Below are positions 46,583 to 58,652 of a DNA stretch of 64,000 bases, in pieces. The translations under genes and the position numbers were made by a program. Below the pieces are notes generated by a model. It saw nothing but the letters and a program-made list of their open reading frames with translations, did not search any database and was not told the origin of the DNA. Source of the stretch: Flammula alnicola (Eukaryota; Basidiomycota; Agaricomycetes; Agaricales; Strophariaceae); the NCBI GenBank assembly GCA_015499995.1, contig JADNRV010000050.1:1-64000 (forward strand), in the 5' to 3' direction. The stretch's first letter is position 1. Every line of letters begins with the position of its first letter.

Positions 46583-49500
46583 TTACGGTCTCATGGGTGC
46601 AAGCCAAGCCTCTGCTGCCTCGAACTGGTCAATCAACTCACGCAACACAGCTCCTTCCGAGTGCAGCTGTTTCATGGCAGCAAGCGCCTAAAAACAAACC
46701 GCCAGCAGCGAGGGAAAAATCAACCAAATCAGTAAGACCGCCGAACGAGACGAACACACAGACAAAAAGGAAAGAAAAATGAACCCAAGATGGACCCGAA
46801 AAAACATGTCTGGCAAAGCAGAGGATAGTCCGACAAAACACCAGACTTACCACGTCCCAAAACCTGAAGCCTCGCTCGACCTCCGCCTTCGGGCTCTTAA
46901 CACCCGGGAACGTCTCTTCGCACAAATCCAGTGCCATCTCCTTCGCCACCTTCACTCCGGGGGCATTCGGGTCACGCACCCGCGTCCCGTTGTTAATATG
47001 AGTCAGTGCATCCAAATACACCTTTGCGAGCACACCAAAGCCCGTGTTTACTTCGGTTTGGAACGGCAGGGAGAGCGCAATATCCAGCAGATCGTCGCGC
47101 GCACGACGGGCGTCGTTCCGGAGGAGCATGTTCAAAGACGTCACTTCAAGCAGCGTGCGCAGGGCCCGGGTCAAGGACCGGACAAACGAGTTGAACACCA
47201 ACAGCTCCCGGGAGAGAGGGGCGGACCATGGCTGAGGCTAGAAAAAAGGACACCAAAAATAAGCAACGTGGTCCACATGCTATGTTTTCGGAGAGTAGGT
47301 GTGAAAATATTCCATCGAAAACGATTTAACGTCGGTGTAACCCACAACCCAAAAACAAACAAAATAGGGGGTGGAAAAAAGTACTGACCTTGAAATTCAA
47401 CGGCACGATGCTAAGCACCCGCATAACCAGCAACATGCTTGATTTTTCTTCATCTGGGTAGGGTGGGACGGAACAAAAGGCTGTGTCAGCGGCCTATTCA
47501 AAACTTGGAGCGCAATGAAAAAATTGGAAATTCGACTATCAAAGACCGTGAGAGCGAAAACCGCCCCTAGGAGCAAAACCCACTCCACCATATCGTACGT
47601 ATATGGGTCCATCACCGAAACAATGCAGAACCAGAACCCAGAGAATGCATACACGGGAAAAAAGGCAGAAAAAAATAGAAGCGAAAATGAAGGGAGAAGC
47701 TAAAATTACTCACCAGTCCCAAAGCTAGGTCCACCACTGAAAGCGCGTCCAGACCAAAGATGGCCATGCATGACGCCCGCCCTGACGAGCTCCAGGAACA
47801 GATAGAGGGGGTCCTGGAACTTGTCATTGACCCTTGCCAACTTGATGGCGTTATACATCGCCCGAGCCAAGGGCGAGTGCGTGTGCGAGTTGAGGAGGAA
47901 TCTACACGGCCAACGCACGTGCCATCAGTATCGGCAAATAAACCCAAAAACAAAAGCAGGAAAAAAGGAAAAAAGAAAAGGAGAAACATAAAAATTCATG
48001 AGAATCGAGGACACAAGAAAAACCAATAACCGGTAGCAACGCAGGGCAGAAAAAGAAGCATACAAGCAACACGATGATGATGATGTTATGGATTATGTTT
48101 TAAGCCACGCGTATTATTCGGGGCTTGACATGCTGCGACGCAGGCTTCTGCTGCCACTGCGTGTGCTGTGCATAGCGACAAGCGGGGAAAAAAAGAAGAT
48201 AAAAGGCTAAAAATAAAACGGCATAAAAAAGTAAAACCGAATGAAAAACAACTCACCCCCGTAGTTCGAGGAAACGCCAAATCACGTTGGCTACCACCTC
48301 GTCCTTTTTCTCAAGTGGTGCGCTCGCGTTGCTCTTGACCTTGGTGCGAGCGGCGAATCGCTCCGAAGAAGTCGCACCCAAGCACAAGGCAAAGTCAATC
48401 GTAGACGACTAAGACCGGAATGCATAAGCATAAATGACCGAAGTCGCATCGCAAATATAAAAAAAACATAGCAAGAGTATCCAATACGGGATCCATTTTC
48501 TCATCAATATCCGAATGACACCAGAGAGGCAGACAGAGGCGGGTGCTTACGTTTTGCCTCCTTAGTTCTTCCTCGACGATGGAATACATGACGTTCCACC
48601 CCGTGACTCGCTCCGCGAGCTGCGCCGTCTGCGGCGAATTATGCTGCACGGCCTTTTGACTGTGCGCATTGGGCTGCTCGAACCAGAAAAAGCCCTGCAC
48701 CTTCTTGTTCGCCCAAAACGAGTGTGTGACACTGCTAATGAGAGCCAACGCCGTCGCCCGCGGCCCGGTCTGCCCGTCTGTGATGACTTCCTTCACAAAG
48801 CGTTTATATTCGGTCGTTTCCCCGTTGTCCAATGGCGGGTTCTCCACGATTTGTCCGCTCGTGAGCCAGACGAGAGCCTGGGGGCCCAGCAGGCCGCGGG
48901 AGAGGTAATAGTAAATCTCATCAGGCAGCCGATTCGTGAAAATTTCGTGCAGGTCCTGTGGGATATCCGCAGCCGTGGGATGGTGCGGGTGATGGTTGGG
49001 ATGCCCATGGCCTGCGGGGGTGGGGATAGCAAGTGGCAGCGGCAGAACTGAGCCTTCGGATGAGAGAATCAAGGAGTATCTGATCATAGACCGCGTGCGT
49101 GCGTAGTGGTCCGAGTACTGGATCGTCTTGACCGCGGGATGGTCGGAAAAAGCTGACACAGCTGCATGGCCTGACTTGTAATACTTCACCATGTCGACGG
49201 TTGCTTTTAGGGCCTGCTCGTGCACGGTTGGCGGGAAAGGTGGAGAGTGGTCAAATCCGACGAGGATGCCGATGTCGAGGAATTGATCTTCCGTGACAGC
49301 GAGCTCTTGCAAAAAATTCCGCTTCGAAGTATATTGAAAAGTAGGGTTCGGAGAAGTCAAATCCAGCGCCGTAATAAGTTTATCCACCCCCGGGTACAGC
49401 AGGTATCTGTTGGCCCGAATATCGCATGGATGTATGACTTGTGGTGACGCTGGAGATATATCAACTATTGCATAACATGCAATGTGGTCAGTGTATGCAA

Positions 49501-50153
49501 AAATACTAGCAGAAGATGGACGGGGTGCAAGGGTGCTATCCCGTGAGAAGAGCTGCATGCGTACCTGTGCCCAAGCAACATATGGCGCGATGAGGAATTC
49601 CACGTTTCGATGCCTGAAGATGCGCAAAACCATCCTCCAGAGATCCCATTGCGCGAAGCTGCTTCGACCCTCGAAAAGTTTTGTGGCAGCTTCCTCCTGT
49701 CCTTGTTCGTACTTCGTCCACGCGTCGCGCCGATCTCTGCATGCATCAACGTGTTCCGCGTGGTGGTGCTGCTTCCAACGTTTGTTCGGGAGTAACCCTG
49801 GAAAGACGAAGACGGGCTTGATACGCAGCTTTTCGAGTGCACGCAGGTCAGATTCGATGCGCTGTGTGAGCGCTAACGGAAGGCCCCCAGTCGCCGCGAG
49901 CAACGGCTCACGAGACGGGGGGTTGTCAGTCAGCAGTTGAAGGTAGTACGAGGCATCGATTCCAAGGCGTGAGTCGGAAAGTACAGAGAGCGGGAGAGTT
50001 TGAAGGTGTTTTCGTTCGAAAAGATAGTCTGAAAAAAACATGCGACAATGAGGGAAAAAAGGAAAAGTCATTAGCCGGCGTTTTCGTCGAGATGAACACC
50101 TTCGAGTGCGTTAGATGACTGGTGCTCTCACTTTCAAGATGCTTAATAGGCAT
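46583..50153 (-). CDS. MKT1: Mkt1, XPG-like post-transcriptional regulator, one missing base
   Basis: Eight exons on the minus strand: 50153-50132, 50028-49565, 49464-48551, 48408-48257, 47901-47714, 47453-47389, 47237-46851 and 46687-46583. Introns are 100-355 bp, longer than elsewhere in the window. The sum is 2,297 bases; with one restored base it is exactly 766 codons. It starts MPIKHLE and continues LQTLPLSVLSDSRLGIDASY, the XPG-N-like domain; the XPG-I-like part (FLIAPYVAWAQ, LIYLQRHHKSYIHAIF) and the long C-terminal Mkt1 domains (RGLLGPQALVWLTSG and others) follow. In yeast Mkt1 acts with Pbp1 on mRNA translation and stability. After FGPTDT the frame jumps to LLYPGVDKL; the lost base lies at the GG 49402-49403, where CCC became CC on the coding strand. 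In an essential-looking conserved gene this is more likely a sequencing error than decay. A read-through frame covers the intron 49465-49564 and hides the problem. Confidence 0.94.
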
Positions 50154-52437
50154 TGGAGGTCTGTCGTGAGCGCTGTGAGTGTTGAGCGCAAGCTGTTGAT
50201 GGTCGTTGCCAACAACGTCGGCGTGGACAAGCCAGCAGTATGTCTCCGCTTATGTAATCAAATCATTCGAAGCTCACTGGTCCCGAACCACATCGAAAAG
50301 TTGAACAAATACAGCAACCTCCAGCGCCCAGCACCTCAGAGAACTCCAGCGTCGCCCGCAATTTTGACCTCAAAGACATGCCTCTGAATCATGGTTCACG
50401 CATTGCGCACGATAGAAGATATTTTTTAATAGCATATCTTCAACAATCAGCCATGCTGCCAACATGCTGCACATAATTTCTTCTTTCGAACATGTTGGCT
50501 AGTTTTCTGGAGTGCGGGTACTGAAAAGAGGATAAATCTCGACGGACTTTCGGAGCGAGGATCTAAGTCTGATCATAGACTCTCGTGAGATGAGCATCTT
50601 GCTTGAGAGGTCAGTACACCTTTGTTCTTTTCTTGGAAGGTTGCCAACTATTAAACACTCTCGCACTTGGGCCCGTAGAGCCGTCTTAAACTTGGATACT
50701 CGTCACATTGGCTCTGGGCGTACACTCAGTTCCGACATGCCTAGAGATTCCCGTCTTATCGCCCAGCATCAGTTTCAAATTGCCGTCGAACACACCATCT
50801 TCAACCGATTCTGGGCGTGTTTTCCCAGCTCTACTTAAAAAGATCATCATCTATCAGGCAGTCGGCAGGAGGTGGGTAAACCCTATTGTAACGGACATCC
50901 AAGGAAGCTTGGCTGTTGCAGCTCATCCTCTTCGACCATCACTATCAGGTTTCCACTCTTGGCTTTAGGACAAATCGAATTTGCTATATTCTTAGCCATC
51001 TCATCGGGTGGACCATAACCACTGCCCGGTGAACCCTATGCCTCGTCATCTGATGATGAAGCATGTCCCTCGCACACAGCGTCGAACCCTGGCCGTGTTG
51101 TTGGCAGGTCTGAAACCCCGCTCTGCCCTGCTAGCTGCAACCATCCATCCCGGACTCCCATGCATGTACATCCGCTCGGCGAAACCTTCGTTCTGTGACT
51201 GACGACATTTCGCCGATCTTTCCTCAAATGCACTCTGTGCTGCTAGAATTTAGACGGTCCTCAATTACCGGTCAGCCGTTGTGCATCTTTGCCCAGCTGC
51301 GAGCTCATGGACTCCTCGGCGATGAAACATCTTATTGAATCGGTGGCTTTTTCCGGTTAAATTGTTTCTGGGCTCCCATATTTAAGTTGCCTTTATCACT
51401 GAAACGGCATATTCGCTCTTACTCTATATGTACTGCAATTCCTAATTTCACGGAATGCTTTTACTTGCCCTCGCCCTTCGCGCTTCAGTCATATCGCAAA
51501 ACGGAATTTTAGAGGCTTCTCGTGTCAATCGTAACCACTACAATCGGCGATAAAAGCTCCGTTTGTTCATGCCCTACGTGCATCCGCGCAATCGATATTG
51601 CATCGACTGAGACGATCGTGGGGAAGCACCCGTCCATCGCGTAACTGCTTGCCTTGGGCATATCCTCTGGTGTGTCCGAACTTCTTGCGACATCGTGGAA
51701 GTGCGAGAACCTTATAACCTATCACATGTTCTCCTGCAACTCGACAATGGTCTTGCCCAGATTTGATCCGGGAAAGTCTTTATTTGAGACGATGCACTGC
51801 ATTGTAATGCAACCGACGCACGAGAATCTTAATACGCGATCAAGGATTCAATTCAAGAAATGGTACGTTATCGATCGAGAAGCGCTGACGCAAACCGGCT
51901 ACATTCAACCGACGAAAGTTGGAAGAAGACCGGGAGGCACTTCCTTACCCGGCGTATTCTAGCAGAAACCATGGCCAGACAATGACCAGAAAATGAAGGC
52001 GAGAGGCCTCGGATAATAAGTAGTTAACGGTGGGGCTACGCACAATTTCTTCCACGATGCCCAAGAACAAGATGCTCACAGTAACCACTGAATATATCCA
52101 TAGTTCTCACCAGCTCCGAGCGTACGTGAAGCTTGGCGTGTAAACCACTGGGGAAGGCAAGTATATCTTCCCCCGGTTTCTTCGACCTTGCGTGAATGAA
52201 TTCTAATGGGTGCCTTCCCTGTTAGAGTACTAGAGTACCACAAGCTCCACTTGCGATGCCATATTACCACTCCTGAATATCTGGTCCAAGGTGACTTGAC
52301 AGACGATAGCAAGACGACATTGGAGAGATAATTAGAGCGTCTCTAGTCCAGCTATGTACATAACGGTTGACTGGCTCTGTTGACCGTAAGTTACCGTACA
52401 GCATACAGGGACATGTTCCGACAGGTGACCGGTGACC
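50154..52437. other. Upstream of MKT1, no further gene seen
   Basis: About 2.3 kb. Short frames on both strands, for example 51654-51962, show no family, and no repeats stand out. Confidence 0.5.
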
Positions 52438-53521
52438 GGTGACCCTCAGTAAAAAATGAAGTCAGTAGTGAGTCATGAATTGGTCACGAAATAGTCAGAA
52501 ATAGAACAACTTACATTTCACTGACTATTATCTGCTTTGGGGAACGCGTTTTTGACTTGCGGGAACAGGTCAATGTTGTCTATAGTCAGTAAATTGTCAG
52601 ACACAGGTCACACATAGTCAAACGTCAGTCAGACCCAAATATGCAGTCATATTCATTGCAAAAATAGTCATACAAAAGTCATATCTAGTCATTCCAATCA
52701 TTTACAAAGCACATAAAACAAATATATTATATGTCAGATGCTACACATGTACTAAGGTGAAGCTATATAGCACTATCATGACCCCAAAACCCAGCCAAGA
52801 GCCTGTTGACCCCTTTGCATCCCATAACTTGTATCCTTGCATTGGTTCTGTTCTATGAAATTGAGGGTTGGTTCAAATGACGGGGAGGTACTGGACTCAC
52901 TCGGCTTTGTCTGCAATGGTCGCAAGAGGGAAACATGAGGAGTGCAAAGTGGATCAGCGGTGGTTAGGAAAGAAAAGGAGAGAACACGACATACCTTGGT
53001 TCGAAACCCGGCCCCCTCGAATCTCCATGGATCCAAACATTCTGCTCGACGTCGAGCATTTGGGGTATCCGCACAAGTCCTGCAATGAAAGGGGGTTTAC
53101 TGGGCATGCAGAATGAAACTAAAGGAAAGAACTCACCAATTCTTCCAGCCAGGCTTTTGTGCAGAGACGGAGCGACGAAGTGGTTGAGAAGAAGACAAGT
53201 TGAAGTTGTAATTTCAGACGAGTTTGGAATTTGAACATCAGATTCACGTGACATGAATACTTTCTCACGCCAAAACGAAAATATCACTAAGTTCAAATTT
53301 GATGTGAAAGTGGGTGAGCTACGGACAGGTTTCGCAAGTCCTAAACTCTCTGACTGGAGTATGATTATGTACGACGATTAAATGACTAGGTTTGCGATGC
53401 CAAGGCAAAGTTGACTGAGATCTGTCAATGCATGACTTTTAGCTGACTCTGGCTGACTTTCCTATGAATATTGATGACTTTGTCCAACTTTGCGCGACTT
53501 TGCTTTTTACTGAGGGTGACC
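52438..53521. mobile_element. 1,084-bp inverted-repeat element with AGTCA-rich ends
   Basis: The left end GGTGACCCTCAGTAAAAA and the reverse complement of the right end GGTCACCCTCAGTAAAAA differ in one base of 18. Inside each end AGTCA-type pentamers face inward: about ten between 52460 and 52700, and several TGACT at 53425-53505. On the left the GGTGACC is triplicated (52431-52444). No target-site duplication could be defined. The central part (52776-53290) has a short minus-strand frame without a recognisable domain. Probably a non-autonomous DNA transposon whose subterminal pentamers would be transposase binding sites. Confidence 0.72.
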
Positions 53522-53571
53522 AGAAGGAGATAGACGGATTTGTCACTAAGGTTCAGTAAGTAGACTCTGAC

Positions 53572-54345
53572 CAAGGGGCTGCACCCGGAAGATCCCGAGA
53601 CATCGACTCCCCCCTTACCGTTCCTCTGATGCAAGGCGCTATCAGCTGGGGTCCTAGTCCGAAATTTCCATATCAGGAAGGGAACGCTCGCTTAGATCAC
53701 AGATGGTACCGTCGTCGACTGTGGCAGCTGCACTAGTACTAGATTACATGTTTCTACCTGTCTCTAATATCCATTTTGCTAGGTCTCTTAAGCTTCAGTA
53801 ATCTTTACTACTTAAATCTCAAGATGCCTGTCGAAATTGTCATTCTCACCAGCATTCTGTTATGTGATGCCTCGCACAGACATGGAGTATGTTGCCATTG
53901 CCAGAGACCCAGTCGAGTATGTTACCTCCAAGACAAGGATACTGGTGCTTCATTGCCACTCAAAGGTCCACCTCGAAGTAGGGTCCGGCAAAGAACTTGT
54001 ACAGTACTCATATGACCTCTGTGGTCGATACCTTTCCCTCCAGGCTCCGATTGAGCTTGTCGATCAGCCTGGCTACATTCAGCTTCACCAAGTTGTAAGC
54101 AGTGCTCCCAGTATTTTAGACCTTACTAGTGCTTAATATAAGACAATTTATTGCAATGAAGCTTTCACTGGTGGCTCCTCCAATGCCACAGCCATTTCCC
54201 CACTAAGCGACGGTTCCGTACTTATGCGAGTGTTCCCTTCCTGATATGGAAGTTTCTGACTAGGACCCCAGCTGATAGCGCCTCGCATCAGAGGTACGGT
54301 AAGGGGGGAGTCGATGTCTCGGGATCTTCCGGGTGCAGCCCCTTG
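53572..54345. repeat. Foldback: 120-bp inverted arms around 534 bp
   Basis: 53572-53691 and 54226-54345 are reverse complements with about eight mismatches and equal length. Landmarks are GGGGCTGCACCCGGAAGATC and GCGCTATCAGCTGGGGTCCT in the left arm. The loop holds an open plus-strand frame (53837-54136) of unknown nature. Confidence 0.88.
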
Positions 54346-56029
54346 ACTCTGACACTCTGAGAATTTCACCAACAAATCTACAGTTGCTCCAGGTAGCTCC
54401 AGCCTAGTATGTGTTGAGTGTCCCCCAACTTCCTCCGCTACTGCCCTGCAAAATCGGAAGACATGGACCTCCGTCACGGTACGTAAAAGGTCCTTGAAGT
54501 TCGCGGAAAACGCCCACCCAACGCCCACCACCTACATACCTCACTGATTCGCAAGTTCGCCGACACTATGTATGCCATCCCGAAAACAGCGGCCTTCACC
54601 TTAAGGACTCGCAATCGGTAGGACTCGGTACTTACCAATAATTGCGAGGTTCGGACAAGCCTCCCACGCCGTTCCGCATCAAAATTGTCTGTTGCATCAT
54701 CTCAGCGTCGACGTCCTTGCAGCGGAGCGATATGTATTATGAGGAGATAGATATTTAAGGTTTATTCCCAAATAAGTGCTACTGCATTCTAGGGTGAAAA
54801 TGGTAAGGTGAATATCAATGGGATGGCAACCAGTGGACTGGGCTCTTTCCCCCGATGTGCGGGTGAGAAAACGCGGGTACATACTTACTGAGTACTGAGT
54901 AGTGACTGATGGATGACTACTACCAAGTCCCGACACATGAATAACCACAGCATTAGTATGCTGCAGGCGGGTCTAAATGGAAATACGTTAATAGCCAATT
55001 AGTCTAGGTTATCGTGAATGTTCGAAGACAGTCGCCAGCTGAGTCTCTAGTGTTTTCCTTGAAAGTGAACAGATAGTCCTAGAATCATAGCCTCCTAGGG
55101 AAATTGCAATCATAGGACAGAAATAAAGGCGCTTCTCGGCCTACAATGGCTCCCACTAAATCCCACCTCACGTTTCATTTGATTTCGTTTCCGTTACAAA
55201 ATGGTCGACGAAGGTGATCCAAGGTATCATTAAAGACCCGGTAAGAACATTCGAGGCCTATCAGCAACGATGACCGGTACGCAGCAAGGGCCTAGGAGAA
55301 TGCGGACTACCGTGTCAACCCCGTTCACAGCGCGCGACCAGAAGACAGCCTTGAGGCGCAAGAGCACATATAGAATGACATCCTTGATGGCCAAGGAATG
55401 CAGAGTGCGAAATTCTCTCAGTAAAAACCCCAGTACAAAGGAAGGTAACTAGATTTAGATGGGGAAAGGACTGAATTCAATAACCATTCAGAGATACATA
55501 AACGGTCTCGTATCCCAGTGTGGATAGTAACAATCCTTCCTTGTATCGCAACATATCCGGAGCCGCCGACAAAGTTAAATGGTAGCAGTTCTATAGGATG
55601 GTCCATGTCTCATGATGCGCTTTACATCCACGTCCACAGGCACCGCGGTACCGGGTGTGTTTGCAGCTGTCAGGTGGTTATTGTGCGACAATGGCGGTAA
55701 AGGTCGACATGTTATCCAAACAAAAGGCTTAACATGTGGGTCACCTTAAGGAAGGTTCCTGATTTTTCCGTACTTAGCGTGGGGGGATACACAAGAGATA
55801 AGTTCTAAGGTTGTATCAGCAGGAGTGTCGGGACATCTATTGAGGAAACACGCGGGCCGCGTTGAGTAATTGACTGCTACGTTAGGATGGGTTTATGCCA
55901 CTCAAAAACTCTCTTGCATCAAGCCACATCCTAGCTTACATGCCTGCCATTTTAGTGAATGCACTCAGGCTGGCGAGTACGTCAATTATCTGCAATGATC
56001 TGAACAGATGCTAACATTCATACATTCAC
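54346..56029. other. Intergenic, no gene supported
   Basis: Short frames only. A frame on the minus strand (54148-54531) overlaps the foldback arm and starts MVGVGWAFSANF; no family recognised. Confidence 0.5.
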
Positions 56030-56589
56030 AGGTGATTAAGTAACATCTGGTACGAAGATGCGTCCGACGCCGCCCTGCTACAGAATCAGACAGATAATGT
56101 GGACCAGATAGAATATGTTGATATGCTTGCGTCTCTTCTTCGTGTCTCGTCGTCCTTACTCAGGCTCTATACCAATGATTCGGACCCTGTTGCCCACGAG
56201 CTCGCTTCCCAAATTCAAAGCGCCATTTCACTCTTCTGCGTCTCCGACCCCAGCTCTTCTGGACCTACTGGAAGAGTACCGATACAACATGCCAAGAGGC
56301 TATTATTGGTGCTGTCAACACGCTTGGGGTGATCACTGTTCTGGTTCTTCTCTTCCTCGTCTACTGCATGGTTCAGCGTCGCCGGGAGCTCCGAGTCGCG
56401 CACCATGGGCTCTCCGATCCACCTGATACGGCAGGTATTCGCCAGCAGGAAGAGACTTCGACCAGGACATTGTCGGTGGGCAGAGGCAGGGGAGCTTCTT
56501 CTGTGCGGAGGATTCGCTCAGAGGTTTCCAGGGAGAACGTCCTGTCGAGGACAGCTGCGATGCACAGACAACCAGCCCTTCGGCAATGA
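56030..56589 (+). CDS. Possible single-pass membrane protein, model uncertain
   Basis: One frame reads DNVDQIEYVDMLASLLRVSS, LLRLYTNDSDPVAHELASQI and onwards to about 56260, a plausible helical ectodomain. A second frame from about 56282 reads TCQEAIIGAVNTLGVITVLV followed by LLFLVYC and then VQRRREL: a transmembrane segment with a basic stop-transfer, then a Ser/Arg-rich tail ending at 56589. They are in different frames, so an intron or indel must join them; an acceptor CCCCAG lies near 56255. The start codon is not settled. A lineage-specific protein is likely; no function is inferred. Confidence 0.35.
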
Positions 56590-57433
56590 CCCAGCGAAGG
56601 GCCGTCATGCTTTCTGCGATCTCGGCTCCATTCTCGAGAGAGATCAGTGTAAATTGGTGATATTGATTTTCGGACTTTTGTCTTTTAAAGCTTTTCCCCG
56701 CCGTCCCCACCGGTTTCCTATGACCTCCACCCTTTACTCCGGATCTCAATACCGATAACTGCATATACCAAGTTCTTGTCGAATTCGGTCTGCGCATCTT
56801 CTCCCTGCATTGTTCTTCTTTCATGTTGGGGTTAAGGCCTAAGGCGTCGTTTGATTTAACACGACATCTGTGTACTTCTTAATTTATCTTTGAAGAGCTG
56901 CATCTTTTCACTGTTTTCTCTCCTGTGCATTTCTTCGACATTAAACCCGCGAAAATAGCCGTCTTCTATGTTGGCGAATTCGGACTTGGGAGTTCGAGAC
57001 ATCGGTATCTTGGCTTTCTTGCACATGTATCGTCTCGTCGTTTTGAAGGCTCTTGTAAGGCTGGCGCCTCACGCTGTTTGTTGCTGTTTGATCCTCGCCC
57101 TATAAAGGGCGATTCCTCCCCTATCCTTCTCGCATTCTCTTTTCTTTCCCGTATTTGTCGCTACTCTCCAAATAAGCACGCGTTGGTCATTTCTGTCGTT
57201 GAGCTCGTAAGTCCCTCGCTCAGTGTTTTCCGCCCCCTCTTCGGGCGGCTTTTCAGCTCTCGACAGTATCCCATCGCTTTTCCTTAGGCTATTGTCCGAA
57301 GCTCCACTATTATTGCGTTTTTTATGTCCTTATCCGAGTCGCTGCTGCCTTCACTTGATGAGCTGGCATTTAGAAGAAATTGTATCCCCCAGCAATATGT
57401 CCGTACTATCTAGCACTAGCATCAATAAAAGTC

Positions 57434-58396
57434 ATGACCTGTATCGATTGTACGCCAGGATGCGCAATGAACTGTCCAAATGTGGCCTGGGAATATTGTA
57501 GTTTTTGGCCAGGATATTTGCCCACGCGCTGCGCCACACCACCGACTTACGACATGCATCAATGCATCATGGCCAAAATTATTCGCTTAGCCAAGTCCGG
57601 AGACGAATGGACTTCCAACGAGCTGGACGCGTATAACATCAGAATCACTTTCCAGCACGCTCAAACGTTCTTTGAAGAAGCACCCTTACCTGCTCCCTCC
57701 GTTCACCAGGAGATCCTCACCGCCCCTACCGCCGACGACGCAGTCGACAACGCGTCCTACAACCTCCTGACTCAACTCGATCTCGCAATGATGCCCTCCG
57801 AGCCGGAGGGCTCATCAGTCGTTGATTTTGCTGTGGCGCTTTTCCACTCCCTTGGATATATCCATCGTCCGCGAGCCATCCGCACGCGCAAAGCGTTGCG
57901 GTTCTTCATCTGCGGGGAATACAAGTACGCCAATCCTGATGTGTGCATCATCGATCGAGATGCGAACGATATTATCGTCCTTGTCCAAGAAGACAAACGG
58001 TTCGGCCGTGGCACAGACCCGCATGCTCAACTCATTGCCGGGGCCATAGCTGCATTCCAGGATAATAATGCTCGAAGGCGATCGGTGGGACTTGATCCAT
58101 TGGACAGTATGGTATGTATTTCCCCATTGTGAATGCTCCCCTATGTATCTTAGACTCAGGTCATCCCTGGGATAATCATGCTCGGGACATCTCCGAGCTT
58201 CTTCAAGATCCCGGTCACCCAAGAACTGACTCGATGTGTTGAATTCGGACAATTTCCACCTACTCCCACCATCGTCACTGGGCATGTCCCTGATATCCCG
58301 CGTCCCAATCGCAGGTTCAGCGAGGGCATGAAACCCCTTGATAATCGACGTGTCATCCTGCAATGCTATGAAGCTTTCAAGAAATTCGTTGTTTGA
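57434..58396 (+). CDS. PD-(D/E)XK nuclease-like protein, Agaricomycete family
   Basis: Two exons, 57434-58111 and 58160-58396 (intron 48 bp), 304 aa. The conserved part begins near TPPTYDMHQ and continues through ELDAYNIRITFQHAQTFFEE, LRFFICGEYKYANPDVCIID, IIVLVQEDKRFGRG, and, after the intron, VIPGIIMLGTSPSFFKIPVT, ending MKPLDNRRVILQCYEAFKKF. The spacing PD (residue 168-169) ... ExK (186-188), with strands before both, fits the restriction-endonuclease-like fold. I recall many paralogues in Agaricomycetes annotated only as hypothetical. Residues before ~40 are poorly conserved and Cys-rich, so the true start may be at 57554 or further upstream (57397) with another intron. Activity not proven. 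Confidence 0.65.
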
Positions 58397-58652
58397 TCTG
58401 GACTAGTAGTTTTGTCATTCTATACCAGGCTTATTTCGTCGTTGTACATTAGTTAGTACCCGTTCAAGTAATTGAATGTGTACATTCCCCATGAAGATGT
58501 TCCTTGTAGAGCTGGGTGTTGGCTGAGGTCCATGGCTTTCAAGCAACACCGTGCTGTCAACAATCGGTAAGCAGATATACGTTACATGCAAAACAAGGAA
58601 ACATCATCGTTATTGTTCTCCCATATACTACATCGACCAAGGACTCGCTTCT

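Noticed and set aside
49465..49564. Reading MKT1 through this stretch as one continuous exon
   Set aside because: It is open, but the conserved XPG-I block LIYLQRHHKSYIHAIF appears only after removing it as an intron, and GT-AG signals are present.
52990..53020. GGTTCGAAACC resembling a tRNA B box
   Set aside because: No A box, acceptor stem or anticodon arm can be drawn around it.
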